A DNA stretch of 64,000 nt from Cycas panzhihuaensis (lineage: Eukaryota; Cycadophyta). The notes under the pieces are model-generated. The model did not search any database, had not been told where the DNA came from, and saw only the letters and a program-made list of their open reading frames with translations. The first letter of the stretch is position 1. Every line of letters starts with the position of its first letter. The DNA lies in NCBI GenBank assembly GCA_023213395.1, contig CM041465.1, positions 20,088,001 to 20,152,000 of the forward strand. The letters are read 5' to 3'. The position numbers and the translations under genes are program-made. This document shows positions 11,229 through 24,161 of the stretch, in pieces.

Positions 11229-12009
11229 TTTAATGATACTACTAAATTTGATATCTAGATTCTAAATTTAGGGAGGGAGATAATTGATAGTTGCTCAAAA
11301 TCTTAGAATCTGATAGTAGATCCCTAAAGGATATAAGTTGTGACTCCCATCTAATGTGTGCACATCTAACACAATCATTTGAGAATAACCAAGTTGATAA
11401 AGGTAAAGCCATAATAGAAGGACCACCTTCTCCAATATTAGTAGCTGGTCTATCTTCTTTAGCATCATCAACTTCCTCCATGCCAAGCATTTCATATGAT
11501 TCTTTTTAGGATCAAAATAAAGACCAAGAGGCTATGGAAATAAAAACCTTATTCCTAACTCGAGGATTCTATGAAGCCTACCAACTACACAAGGACATAT
11601 AACTAGATGAGATAGGAAAAACTAGTACTAGAAGTTCCCATAGAGCAAGGATGCATGAATCACTTTATGTTGATATTGAACTAGCGAAACTGCATCTTGC
11701 TCTTAGTGAAGATCCCCTAATGTATCAAGAAGCTATAAAGCATACAGCTTAGAGAAATTTCATGAACAAAGAGTACCAATCTCTTATCAAGAATAATACA
11801 TAAGAGCTTATTGATCTAACACTTAGAAGAAAGGTAGTTTAAAATAAATGGTTGTTAAAAAATAAGTACAGAATATATGACACCCTAGAAAAACACAAGG
11901 TGAGGTTAGTAGTAAAAAGATTCATGAAAAGGGAAGGCATCAACTACACTAACATTTTTGCTCCTACAACCAAGTGGCCTATAATCTAAACTCTTATAGA
12001 CTTGGCTAC
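11229..12009 (+). pseudogene. pol: Copia D: linker and 5' part of reverse transcriptase
   Basis: A poorly conserved Ser-rich linker (11290-11510) is followed by the RT N-terminus with KWLLKNKYRIYDTLEKHKVR and FAPTTKWPI, ending LIDLAT at the B insertion point. The frame is interrupted by several TAG codons. The continuation is at 30376 (QGWKIHQ), which restores the expected Copia RT order once B and one copy of its target duplication are ignored. Confidence 0.8.
12005..12009. repeat. Target-site duplication of element B, left copy (GCTAC)
   Basis: GCTAC precedes the B 5' LTR; GCTGC (30371-30375) follows the 3' LTR. Four of five bases agree, and the D frame joins correctly across the site. Confidence 0.7.
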
Positions 12010-12570
12010 TATTTACTAGCTACTGAGAATGGGTTCTTGGCAAGTTGACTTAGGTAAGTGCTAGTATGCTTCTATCCTTTGCATTTGTTACTTCTCTAGG
12101 AAGGTAAATCATAGCATCTTTTACTGCATGACTGATTGATACATTTGAGTGATCACCTTGTATCCGCTGCTTGATCATATTGCTGGACACTATTTTAGCC
12201 TATGATGATCCATAGGATATGCATCTCCATGGCACTCCACAACCCTTCTATATACCTCCATGTTGTCTCAAGCATCAATTGGCCCATGTGATCCATTCAC
12301 ACCCTCATTGCCACATCAGATCTCTTAGCACTTCGCTAAGAGTGATTAGCCTCTTTTATCTAGTTTGTTGACATCTTGGGAATCCTATCTCTCTAGTGCC
12401 CCATCCAGTTTAGGTCATTTCCTCACTATGATTGTCCCCAACCACCTAGACAAGGGGGCTAGCCCCTCCTAGGCCCAGGGTACCCTCTTTTAGGGCTCTT
12501 AACTCTTATTTTTCCTTATGTTTTATATTATGTCACTGCACATTGACAAATATTATAGTATTGCGGTAAG

Positions 12571-12588
12571 CTTTACAGTACTGTGAAG
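12571..12588. promoter_or_regulatory. Palindrome in U3 of the B 5' LTR
   Basis: CTTTACAGTACTGTGAAG is palindromic except for one base pair and is centred on AGTACT. The equivalent site in the 3' LTR (27782-27801) is centred on GGTATC with AACTTTG/CAAAGTT arms. Confidence 0.5.
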
Positions 12589-12632
12589 TTTGCTATAAGG
12601 TGATTGTCACAAATCATTTTTTTAATTTACCG

Positions 12633-12664
12633 TGGCAAATTTCATATTTTTTATGAAATTTCCA
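12633..12664. promoter_or_regulatory. Inverted repeat upstream of the B 5' LTR TATA box
   Basis: TGGCAAATTTCAT pairs with ATGAAATTTCCA across a T-rich loop. The following CCACATGG is a decayed G-box; the 3' LTR copy keeps CCACGTGG at about 27887. Confidence 0.5.
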
Positions 12665-12727
12665 CATGGCTTATCCATACCCCGAGACCTAACCTAACCC
12701 TAATCATCCAATTAAGCTAGGGTTAGG

Positions 12728-12735
12728 TATAAAAT
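12728..12735 (+). promoter_or_regulatory. TATA box of the B 5' LTR
   Basis: TATAAAAT, matched by TATAAAAC at 27942 in the 3' LTR at the same relative position. Confidence 0.6.
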
Positions 12736-15103
12736 CTAAAAAGACTCAATTTTCCCTCCCTTCTTCCATCTATTCTCCTCTTCTCTTCAGCTTTCACAAG
12801 TGATTTTCTGTAGGAGCACCCTATAACATCTGAGATACCTATGTGCTAGCCTGAGATCCATCATCTTGAGCTCAGATCCATGGTAACAGGGTCAAGATTA
12901 AGCTTCTCCAAGCAATGATATACTCCAAGTCTCACCTCCATGCATAATCATTAAGTTTTACCAAGCTTCTCTTCAGGTTTCATAGCCTCAATAGGGATCC
13001 ACCTATAAGCCTCATAGGACTGTATTTTTCTGCCATTTTCTCAGGTAGACCTACCACTAATCTGCCCATAATAGCTACTACTTCATATATATTTCATTTT
13101 GTTCCTTTTAGTTTCCCTAAAAGAGATTGGATCACCTTGTATATCTTTCTTTTCACAGCTTTCCATCATATATAGGAGGCGTCCCCTCCACCTTTCCTTA
13201 TTTGTCCATCCTACCTTCCTGCTCTTTCCTAGTTTCTTGAAGGAGGATGTGAGGAGAGGTCCTAAAAGGGTGAGAGAAAGGAGCTAAGGTGGATTCCACA
13301 CCCAACTAGGCTTGCTCCTCAAGGGCAACCCCCTTCTCCTCTTTTCCTCTTCCTCTCTTGTGCCTCTCTTGGACTACTAGGGAGCTCTCAAAAGAAGGCC
13401 ATCATTGGTATCAATGTACGTAGCCCCTTACTGTGCTAATTCTAGGCTTGAGTGCCTTACATGGCTAGAGTTTATATCCCTTAGTTGTGTCACATATCAT
13501 CTTCGTGTGTTGGCTTGGTCAAAAGTTGCAAACATTGCATATTGCAACCTTTGCAATGTCGATAGTATTTACAAACCATGAGCTACTTATTTTTACCACT
13601 ATTAGCTACTACTTAAGCTGTCCCAATTTATTGTTCATGTGCTTGGGGGCAGTGTGGAGGTGTGTATATTATAGGGTTAGCCATTCTGAGGCTAACCATC
13701 CACATCCTTTGTCTTATCTTGTTTGTATTGAGAAGATTGGAAGTTGTTTCTTAGTTATAAATTTACTTTGATTAAAGTGATTTACTTGCAATATTTTGGG
13801 CACTTCGCATCTACATATATATATCTATCTGGCATCCTAGTAGCCCCTTGGAAAAAGGTGGAGTACTTTTGTGATTGCAAGTTTTGCCACGTCACTCACA
13901 GAGATGGAAGAACTGCTTCAATCTGGGTACGTCTCTTACTTTCTTTTCCTTGGCCATTTTCATTTCTAGCATAGTCTTTTCCTTTGTTTTTCTTGATTTT
14001 TGCTTTTAGTTTGGGGAAGGTAAGGGAGTCCCAACACCATCACTCTACGTTGCTTGTGTGATTTGGAAAAGGAAAACGAGAAGCAATCGTGGCATAAGAC
14101 AACATCCTTATCTCAATCGCATAACCCTCCAGGTACGCTACCCTCCCCTCTTCATAGCTCTTTTCCCTTTTCTTGTCTTTTAAGCTTGCTTACATATTCA
14201 AAACATAAAAGGAAAAGATTTACATCTAGCTTTTGCATATGCATACTACAATTACATTCTTAGGAAAGAGTATGAGATAGGAACTATACCCTCCCTCTTT
14301 TCACTAGATTGCATACAACTCTTTAGGCTTTGCATCTTTAGCATGTATGTTTGTGCTTGATTGGTTTGCCACCTTCATTCTCTTTTCTCTTGTTTAAAGA
14401 AAAAAGAGAATGAGGACTTATATTTGAGAGTAAACAAGAGTATATTTATTACTTTTATACAATCCCTTTATCTCTTGTTTATACATATAACTAGTTAGAT
14501 ATCATTTCACCATCACACACCAGAGGTTGAATCCTTTATACATGGGATGGTGAAAGCTTCTTTTGCCATCATCCTTTATTCCTCAAACTCACTTTAGGTG
14601 GGTTAGCCTAGGGAGGATTTGTCCCCTAGTGTATCCTCCTCTAGCTCCATTACACCCACACTAACTAAATAATCTTGACATCTTCTCCTTTAGGTTCATC
14701 TCGTACGTGAGGTAGTTGTCCAACACCATCCTTGCAAGTGTGTGCCTCCTACGTCACTTGCCCATATATATCCCATTCACGTCTCTCCATTTTCCACGAG
14801 GATCCATTCCCTTATTTGGTCTTGCCCTTCCCTTCTGGCCATCTAAGGGTAGGAAGACCTACATCTTGAAGTTATTTGGGAAACTGAGGATATTCCCTGC
14901 TCGTGCTACCCCCAAAACCAAAACTAAGTTACCTAGAGGGAAGTTGTGTGCCATCTCAAGGTCCTAAATCTATATTTTGATGCACGGACACCCTATGTGG
15001 GTGATTTCCATCACTTGTTGGATTGACTCTGTATTCCAGAGCCTTTCATTGACCAACCTAATCCTAACAAGGTATAGTAAACATCCCATAGATGTGATTC
15101 CAC

Positions 15104-15120
15104 TAGTGACCATACTGAGG
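15104..15120 (+). other. Putative primer binding site of element B
   Basis: TAGTGACCATACTGAGG directly follows the LTR end. Compared with A (TGGCGACCATCTTGGGG) it carries G-to-A and C-to-T changes, which would weaken tRNA pairing. Confidence 0.5.
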
Positions 15121-15213
15121 ACTTGCTAGTAAGGGAATCATTCTTTCTCCCTTCCTATTGGTATTACTTCCTCTTGGTAGCTTTCCCTTTTGGTTTTGTT
15201 GGGCAGAACTTGC

Positions 15214-17270
15214 ATGCAATGATTCTCATGTCACCTACGAGGTCTACCTCCACTGTTGAAAGAACCCTAATATCACTTCCTCCCTACATCGGATCCTGAT
15301 TCAATTATGGAGGGATCTCTTTCAGATTAGGCATACCATGCTTATGTGTCCAATTCTCTTGAGCTCTCTACTTCCTTCCAAGGGTCCACCCAAGGAAGTG
15401 AAGATCCCATGTTTTCTCTGAGTGACCAATAACACCTGCAATCTCACCATCCCTCTACTCACGAAGTACAACCTTCATCTCCTTTAGAGTTTCACCACCA
15501 CCATGGTGATTCTCACGAAGATTGTCCTACACGGTCTGCTTCGTACGAGGTTTCATCCACTTCTTATGATCAAGCGGATACTCCTGCTATCGATGTAGTA
15601 GAAGCCCTAAGCCAATGTTTCTAAGCCACTCATCTCCAACCATATCCTAAGTGGTTCAAGAATGTCTTGCGAAGCATTATGCTTCCTTCTTCTACATCTC
15701 CCTTACCTCGATCATCCTATTCAACTTCCTAACCTATGATGATTCAACCTCTCACCTCATCCTCTTCTCCCCATAGTTTATGTTCCTTAGAGACCACCCA
15801 GGGTATGTCTTGTTCTCAACTCGAGTTGAGCACGCCTTCATCTAGTCAAATAACTAGTCCTCCTCTGACCATTATCTATCCACTGCCTACTAGACCTAGG
15901 GGACCCATGTATCCTCCTACATCTAGTCACGTGGGGTCTACCCCCACGCACTCCTAACACTAACCTAGAGACTCTTCTCTCTATGTGCCTCCTAGTTACA
16001 TTACTCAACTGTAGGGGTATGATAAAGGGAACTCCCTTCCTGCTTATGGGGGGGACCCTTTACACCCTTACGGGGTCGCGCCACCTACGGGTGGCCTATA
16101 TGGGTAAAATCTAGTCCCTCACCCCTCCTTTCTATCACCTGTACGTCACCTCATATTATGCCTTTGCAAGGAGGGATAACTCCCTCCTAAGGCATTTTCC
16201 CTCAAGCTCCTTTCTAACAAGGAGTGTTCCCTCTAGGAGGGATGGGTCCATCACACCCATCCGTTCCTATGCATGTCTCTTCGAATGTGGGATTCATGCC
16301 CTCTCACCAAACAGTGGGAGGACATCATCCTCTTTCAAACCAAACCCTCTAAGGAGGATTTGGGCAGCCATGCCTACCATCATTTCCAACTTCTATTGAC
16401 CCTATGGTCTAGTCAAGGGCACGTCCCTTTATGGACTATAGGTCAACACCCCTATCTATTGAGGTGTTAAGGGCTAACTTACTACCTCACCCTCTTGACA
16501 TTCCAAATTTTGATGGGACTTTATCGCAAGACCCAACAGAGCATGTCTATAGTTTTTCTATGGCTTGCATCGACTACTGGGCCTACAACCTCATTCTCAT
16601 GAAACTTTTCCCATGATCCCTTCAAGGTGATACCCTCAAGTGGTTTTATCACCTACCTGCATATTTTATTTTTCATTCCAACAACTTATGGATAAATACG
16701 TCAACTACTTTGACATAGCTCATCTATTTGAGAGTGGGATGAAATCCTTTTTGTCTCTTAAACAAGGTCATGATGAAATGAATCATGACTTTATGAGATG
16801 TTTTCATGACCTTCTTCATTCCACCAAGGTGACTCAGCCTGAGGAGTTGAAGAGGGACCTCTTTGTCAATGCCCTTCACCTAGAAGTCCACGTCGAAGTC
16901 CTTAAGATAGGGGCAACTACGTGTGACTCCACCATAATGAAGTGTTTGGCGCTTGAGGCTATTGAGATCTAGGCTAGACTCAAGAAGCCTCTAAAGCCCT
17001 CACAATGATGTGAGGCAGCTCCACCACCTCAAGAGACCAAAACCCAGCCATCCACTAGGTCTTTCTCTCATCCTATTGAGAGGATCCTAGATCCTCTCAC
17101 TTTGGCCATACGTTCATTTAAACATACTATGGAGGAGCTTAAACTACAAGCTCCTTCATGCCCCACACCTAATAAACCAGTCTACCAAGCTTCCCAAGCT
17201 GCTCCCTCTAAGGGTGTTAATACCCAATCTTCTCAAGCGAGGAAGCACGATCCCTCCTTTAAAAAATAGT
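15214..17270 (+). pseudogene. gag: gag of element B
   Basis: The start ATG at 15214 aligns with the A and C gag starts; the second codon after it is TGA here. The first 1.2 kb is a Ser/Pro/His/Thr-rich low-complexity N-terminus homologous to A and C. A capsid-type retrotransposon gag domain follows at about 16460-16975, with IPNFDGTLSQDPTEHVYSF, DTLKWFYHLP and the LFVNALHLEVHVEV segment. No CCHC knuckle is seen after it. Frames shift at least three times and TAG codons stand at Gln/Trp positions. It would form the particle core. Confidence 0.82.
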
Positions 17271-17499
17271 GGTGCTTAATCCATGGAGAATGCTTCCATG
17301 AAGATTCATGGTGCCAGGCCTAACACCCAAGAGCTTCCCTACAACATGTCTCTTCCCCTAAACTAGTGTCTAGGCCTAACCTTGACCAGCCCGTCCATAT
17401 AGATCCCTTCCCCAAACATAGGGAATACAATCACAATCACCAACAAAAGAACAACTAAAACTGAGGAAGATCCCCAAACCCTTGCCTTTCATAATCCAA

Positions 17500-18420
17500 A
17501 GGGAAGGGTACAAGGAATTCATCCTCTTCCTTAGGTTCCCCTAATCGTCATACTCCTTCGCCTTCATGATCCTAAAATAAGGGAAAGAAGTTCATTCAGA
17601 TGCTTGGTACTACTCCATTGTATGTTATACCCTGGTCTTAAGCAGTCAAAGAGGTGAACGATGCCTCTTAATCTACATCTCACCTCGACCCTCTTCCAAA
17701 AACCTCTCTTCTGGAAGTCCCTGCACTCCCTAAGACTATTCCTGTGTGCCCCGATCATCATGACTTTTAAAGGGCTCTTCCTCAACCCACCACAAAGGGA
17801 AAGCCTTTCTTTGTCATCGACAAGCTTCATACTATAGCCACTGAGATATCCATAATGGACGTCTTGAGGAGCTACCATGAACAACATAAATTTCTTCTGA
17901 AAGCCTTAGGATTAGGTGATATGTCTATTCACACCTTAGGTATCACCCTAAGTCATGAACCTGTCATCTCTTTTGATCTTAAGGATCTTCCCCTTACCTA
18001 TGAAAGGGAGTGTTAGTGGCACTTCCCTTTCACCATAACCATTGATACACCTGATTTCACTTTACAGAGAACTGTTGTTGATAATAGTTCTTTTGTTAAT
18101 GCCATACACTTACATGTCATACAAGAGCTTGGTATATCAACATTAGAGCAGGTTCCATGGTGGTGTCAAGGCTATGATAGTAACGAAAAGACACCCTTGG
18201 GATCAGTGCCCATCCCTCTTACTCTTAAGGACAAGTCTGTTCTCACTGATATTGTAGTCCTCGACATCGACATCAACTACAATATTCTATTGGGATGCCC
18301 ATGGCTCAATTAGATGGGAGTTGTGTGCTCATCCCATTAGAGACAGCTTAAGTTCACCCATGAGGGGTGAATGAAGGTTATCTCCTGGGAGCCTTCTCCC
18401 ACTAAGTAACCTTGTCAATC
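17500..18420 (+). pseudogene. pro: Aspartic protease region of element B
   Basis: Retropepsin signature VVDNSSFVNA lies at 18073-18102, where C has VDNGSSMNAMP, so the catalytic loop Gly is Ser in B. The flanks HFPFTITIDTP and YNILLGCPWL are the usual Tat-like protease landmarks. Upstream (17775-18060) a conserved spacer with SIMDVLRSY and PVISFD is also found in C. Stops occur at 17641, 17770 and elsewhere. The Asp is kept, but the loop change and stops make it non-functional. Confidence 0.75.
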
Positions 18421-18499
18421 TCGTCAAGCGATTCATGGCCAAGCAAAAGGTGACAAGGACCTCTCTACCCATGCCTTCACTTGCTCCATCAACATCCCT

Positions 18500-20610
18500 A
18501 ATCCATCCACTTTGGAAGAAGACCCTTCATCTTCCTCTTCCAACCTCATAGGCTTTGCCCCTATTGCTGTTGGAAGCTATGGGTACCTTGCCATACTTAG
18601 CAATGATGAGTTCGGTGGTGAGGATGAGGATTTCCCTCACCCTATCTCCCTCATGAGTATGAGTAGGGGGCATCTCCTTCGTTCAAGGTCCCAATCTGGA
18701 ACCCCCATTGTTGAAGAAACTAACTCTTCTCTTGTGTCTCCTGTCATTGCTCCTATTGATCAGGCAATCCTTGAGTCTACCCCTTTGTTGCCCCCCATAG
18801 GCAATGAAGCCAAGTAGCCTCCCATTGTTCCTCACATGAGTCCTCTTCTAGAGAGTCTTCTAGGTATGTTGAGCAATGTGTTAAACACCATGGTTCCACT
18901 ACTTCTACTTCTCCTCTCTCCTCATCCTCTCAAAGTGTGGTCATCCATGGGGTGGGTTACTTCGACGATGAAGAGGCTCTACTTAAGCATTTAGTGGCCT
19001 CCATGTCCAATCTCCCTTTTGGTCACTATAGGCTTGGCCACCAGAAGGTCCTAGTTATTGGGTCTTCCCTTGCTGACCTAATTCTATCTCCTATTCTACC
19101 CCTTCCCATTGACCGATCCCCCCTTCACTTTGAGGAAGGGAATGCCATGTGCATGGTGTAAACCCAGGACATAGTCCTTACCCTAGGCAAAGTCATTAAG
19201 GTGGGAGTAGAATGTTCTCTTAATAAAATGAGGGAGTACACCCTTCTGTTCTAGGAGTTTCAAGATGTCTTCACATGGGACTATTCTAATATGAAGGGGA
19301 TAGAACCCTTGATTATTACCCACAACCTCACTACTATCCTGAGTGCTCACCCCATGCATCAAAAGTAGTGCCCTCTTCACCCCAAGCTTTCAGCTGCCAT
19401 TAAGATGAAAGTTGAGAAACTCTTAAATGTAGGGTTAATCACTTACATCGACTACCCTAAGTGGGTGTCTAATATTATCCTCGTTGCTAAAAAGAATGGG
19501 ACAATTTGGATATGTGTTGATTTCTGAGACATCAACAATGCATATCCCAGGGACAACTTCCCACTTCCCTTCATCGATCAGATAATTGATGGAACCACTA
19601 GTTTTGAAGTCGTGTCCTTAATGGATGGTTTCTCTAGTTATAACCAAATCTAGATTTCTCTCAAAGACCATCATAAGATGGCCTTCACTACCCCATAGGG
19701 TACCTTCACCTATAAGATGATGCCCTTCGGATTGAAGAATGAAGGCGTCACCTATCAAAGGGCAATGACGTTCATTTTTCATGACCTTATCAATAAATAT
19801 TTAAAGGTTTTCATGGACGATATGATGGGTCCCTCATGCATTAGAGCCCATCATCCTTCCGATTTATAGGTCATCTTCATGGTTGATACAAATACCATGT
19901 AAGCCTTAACCCTCTTAAATGTGTGTTTGCCGTGATAGCTAGAAAACTCCTTAGTTTCCTTGTGTCAAAACAAGGGATCCAAATTGACCCCGATAAAGTC
20001 AAGGCCATCCTTGATATGCCACCTCCTAAAACCCAACGGTAGATCAAGTCGTTCTTAGGTAGGCTTCGATTTCTTAGGTATTTCTTGGAAAATTTTGCTA
20101 TAAATGCCAAGCCTCTTACCAACCTATTGAAGAAGGGAGCCCCATTCATTTGGTCTTCAAAGGCCCAACAAGCCTTTAAAGAGCTCAAGGAAGCCCTCGC
20201 TTCCACCTTGATGCTGGCACCCCCTCTCTTTGATAGGCCATTCATTCTTTATACCTTAGCTACCAATCAGTCTTTGGGTGCTATGTTAGCCTAGGAGAAT
20301 GACTTGGGAATTGAGAGGGCTATTTATTTCATCAGTCACACTTTCGTGGCTATTGAACTTAACTATTCTCCTATCGATAAGGAGTGTCTCTCCTTGGTAT
20401 ATACAACCAAGATGTTCAGGCACTACTTGCTTAGGAATACCACTTAGGTGATCATCCAATCTGATCCCCTACGATATTTACTCACCCAACCTAACTTAAC
20501 AGGTAGGACTGGCAAATGGACCATCCTCCTCTAGGAATTTGACCTCCAAATCGTTAACAAGAAGTCAAAGAAGGGGATGGTGGTGGTTGAGCAGCTCACT
20601 GTCACCCCCA
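18500..20610 (+). pseudogene. pol: Reverse transcriptase and RNase H of element B
   Basis: A connector at 18512-19180 is followed by RT. Motifs are VAKKNGTIWICVDF (Arg replaced by TGA after it), DNFPLPFIDQII, SLMDGFSSYNQ, MPFGLKN and the active site VFMDDMM at 19807-19827 (FMDD, a YxDD variant). RNase H follows: LATNQSLGAMLA, IYFISHT, YSPIDKECLSLV and the VIIQSDPLRYLL segment with its Asp. In-frame TAG codons match Gln in element C, for example in LLQEFDL. The copy is dead but the family would produce cDNA. Confidence 0.88.
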
Positions 20611-20849
20611 TCCTAAACCCTTTTGATGTTCTCATTGACAATTCTCTCCCTGACGAGCCTATCTTGGCTATTTAGGACTCTCCTACTCATCTGCTCATTG
20701 ATAGTGACTGGTATGGAGATGTTGTATAATACCACACCTAGCAGTAGTATCTCCCTAATGCTAGCAACAAAGTTAAGTCTCCCATATGGGCTACTACCAG
20801 GCAATACTTCCTTATGGGTGAAGTATTGTATAAGATATCCTTTGATGGG

Positions 20850-21952
20850 ATCCCTCTTCGTTATGTGAACCCCAACTAAGCGAACTGAATACTCTATGAA
20901 TGCCATAATGGAATTTGTGGGGGCCACTTTGGGGGCTAATCCATGGCCCAAAGGATCCTCCATATGGGGTATTACTAGCCATCCCTCTTTAAGGATGCCC
21001 ATGCCTATGCCCTGAGATGTTGATGGTGTTAGGAGCACGCTAACATCACTCACTTACCTTCTGAGCTCTCCATCCTGTCATATCTCCATGGCCCTTCTCC
21101 CAATAGGGGTTTGACCTTATTGGAGCCATATCCCTGTCCTCTTCATCGCAATACAAGTTCATCTTAACTGCTATAGAGTACTTCACTAAATAGGTGAAAG
21201 TTGTTCCTTTGACCACTACTCCTAGTAAGACGATAGCCACCTTCATTTACCAGTATATCATCTGTCCTTACAGAGTTTCTAATGTTTTGATCACGAACAA
21301 TGGGACTCCTTTCTATAATAAGGAGATGGATGAGTTTTGTGAGAAATTTAACATTTCTCACAAAACTTCCTCTCCTTATTACCCCTAGGCCAATGGCCAA
21401 GTTGAATCATTCAACAAAATCCTTATAAATATTTTAAAGAAAATCGTAGCCCAATCTTAAAGAGATTAGCATCTTCATCTCTTTTTCGCTCTATGGGCAT
21501 ATCGCACATTTATCCATATGACTACAAGAATGACCTATTTATCCCTAGCCTATGGAACAAAGGCGATACTCCTATTGGAAGTGGAGATTCCCTCCTTATA
21601 AGTCTTTTTTTAAGGTCTTATCGATGAGGAGTCTATCTACTAGGCTCACCTTTTAGACCCTGAGGCCTTAGATGAGAAGCACTTGACTGCCTACCAAGCA
21701 AACCTTTCTTCAGAGGGCAGGGCATGAAGGACATATAACAAACACCTTTGTTCTTACCCTTTACATCTCGGGGACCATGTCCTCAAACTGGAGTATCTCC
21801 ATGATTGCTTGACCAAGTTTAGACCTAAATGGTTTGGCCCTTTCATCATTCACAAGAGCCCCAGTAATGATGCATACAAGATAGCAACCCTGGAAGGTCT
21901 CAAATTTAATAAGGTCATCAATGGGAAATTCCTAAACAAGTTCTATGCATGA
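20850..21952 (+). pseudogene. int: Integrase of element B
   Basis: Integrase begins in a degraded HHCC-like region (ECHNGICGGHFG). The core has IEYFTKWVK-type sequence with TAG for Trp at 21191, VLITNNGTPFYN in which the second catalytic Asp is Asn, and NGQVESFNKIL with the Glu. A C-terminal part follows with GDHVLKLEYLHD and KWFGPFIIH. The end is TGA at 21950-21952 after FLNKFYA; C ends equivalently at 55137. It is inactive as it stands. Confidence 0.85.
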
Positions 21953-22639
21953 ACATTTCTCTCTATTTTTGCGCTCTAAAATGAGCCTAAACTACCACCC
22001 TAGGTGTGTCCCCATTCCTCCTAGTCATAGGTAGAATGGTAGTTTAGGGTGGCCTTTTGCTTCTTTTGGGTTCCTCCCATGGAACCCCTTATCCACCCTT
22101 CATTTGGGGGTCCCATCCTCCTAGTTGGGTGTGTTGTCACTGTTGCTCTTAAGCCTAGTAACACCCCATAACTAGGATAGCATGCTTAAGTATCGTTGCT
22201 CTCTATCTCATCGATGCTTCCTTACATATTCCGCTATGCTCCGATGGGGACATGCATGCCACCCTATCTCCTAGCCTCACATATGTCCATCGATGATGCT
22301 TATGGTAATCGTGTGTGCGCCCACTAGGAATGTGGCCCTATATGAAAGGAAGTGTGTATAACCCAAACAAACCTCTAACACAAACCATGTGATAATCAAC
22401 TCAAAACATCATGGTCTATAGCTCCTCATGCATCTGTCCACGCTCACACATATACATACAAACATACATATAAAAGTAAATGTAATAATATCCATCATCT
22501 TGTGTCATTGCACATATCATCATATATCAAATGGGGTACCAATGGCCCCATCTATATACATAAAATCATAATGTGTCATATCATACAAATGGTATGGTAC
22601 ATCATCTGTGGGAAGTTGAATCCTTGCAGGCAAGAGTAT
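21953..22639. other. Convergent spacer between integrase and antisense gene in B
   Basis: About 690 bases separate the sense pol stop and the estimated end of the antisense gene. It aligns with 54540-55136 of C in inverse orientation. No coding frame is conserved. A short inverted repeat ATGGGG...CCCCAT lies at 22531-22551, with an equivalent at about 54687-54707. Confidence 0.5.
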
Positions 22640-23340
22640 AATCATGTGGCAACATATGGTGACTCCCTGGAGGTCTAATGCTTTCCCAAATCCCAAACTA
22701 GTATCTCCTACTCTCTAATGATCTCTCCTAATGTATCATCTCTTAGTCTATGTGATCCCTTTCCTGGGGACCACATACCTCCTAGACTCCTCTTATGCCT
22801 CTAGGAGCTCCCTGCCTTGCTTCCCTTGTCCCGAGGCCTCCTTAGGGTTGTCGCCTTCATATGAGTGAGTGTCCTACTCCATGATGACCTCAATATCACC
22901 TGATCTACTAGCTAATCCTATTGTGCCTAGATATGATCCCTCTCACCCTTTACCCCCCAGAGCCTCTCCTATGTCCTTTGGAACATCTCCTCCATCATGC
23001 GGGGCCACTACCCTGATGTGACTCTCTGCATCACCTCTTACTCTTTCCTAAGCCTCTAGTGCCTGGACCTAGCCTCGTAGAGCATCCCTCTCTACTCTGG
23101 TCCCATCTAGCTCATGTTGTAGCTATCCCACTCATGCCTCATACTCTTGGGACTCAGCTACCCATAGGTCTCTAGCCCTGACTAATGGGGTGAATGCTAA
23201 TGTGTGGGTCCCTGCCAACCATGGCTCCTCTCCTACTTGGATGGGAGGTTGCCCCTCCGCGTAGGCATGGGGGAACATCTCCCAGACTACTACCTCAACC
23301 AACCTCACTATATCCATTGTTCTTGTGAAATCCAATATGC

Positions 23341-23721
<381 letters not shown>

Positions 23722-24023
23722 GTGTGTGTGTATACCAAACAAATGAAATAAAACAAAATAATTAGATGTCTAGTGATCGAAAGATGATAGGAAAAGGTAG
23801 CATCTCACCTACTGGTACTATCGGCTCTCCAACTCGAACAATCACCTCCTCCTCGAGCCCTCCCCCTACTATTGGTACCTCCTCCTCTTTCTATACCACC
23901 TCACTGATAGCCTAACCTTCTAGGGCACCTCTGCCTTCCTCCACTAGTGCTGTCATTATCTAGGCTCTCCCCACTATCCTCAGCCTCCTGACTAGCATAT
24001 AGGGTGCCCTACCTCTCTCTGTA

Positions 24024-24161
24024 GTCCCTGAAGGACCTGCCTCTCCTCCTGTAGCTCCTTATGGTCCCACCTCTCCTCCTATAGCTCCTTATGGTCCTGC
24101 CTCCCTTCCTGTGGTCCCTGATGGACCTCCCTTTCCACCTACTACTCCTGATGGGCCTGCC
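24024..24161 (-). repeat. 30-bp coding minisatellite in the antisense gene
   Basis: Four to five 30-bp units (consensus on the plus strand around CTCCTTATGGTCCTGCC) encode 10-residue repeats like GPSGTTGREA on the minus strand. C has a shorter, diverged version around 53530-53640. Confidence 0.7.

Larger units (their letters stand above)
12010..15102 (+). repeat. 5' LTR of element B (3093 bp)
   Basis: Aligns end to end with 27224-30370. The start reads TATTTAC where the other copies have TGTTTCC or TGTTTCT, so the terminal TG is mutated; the end is ...GATTCCA. It contains a GTAC-centred palindrome (12571-12588), an inverted repeat (12633-12664), a TATA box (12728) and a pyrimidine-rich stretch just downstream (about 12750-12795), typical of plant start regions. 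No coding sequence is conserved between LTR copies. Confidence 0.93.

Noticed and set aside
24024-24161. Regularly spaced 30-bp repeats resembling a CRISPR array
   Set aside because: Units are contiguous without spacers and encode a 10-residue protein repeat in a plant retroelement.
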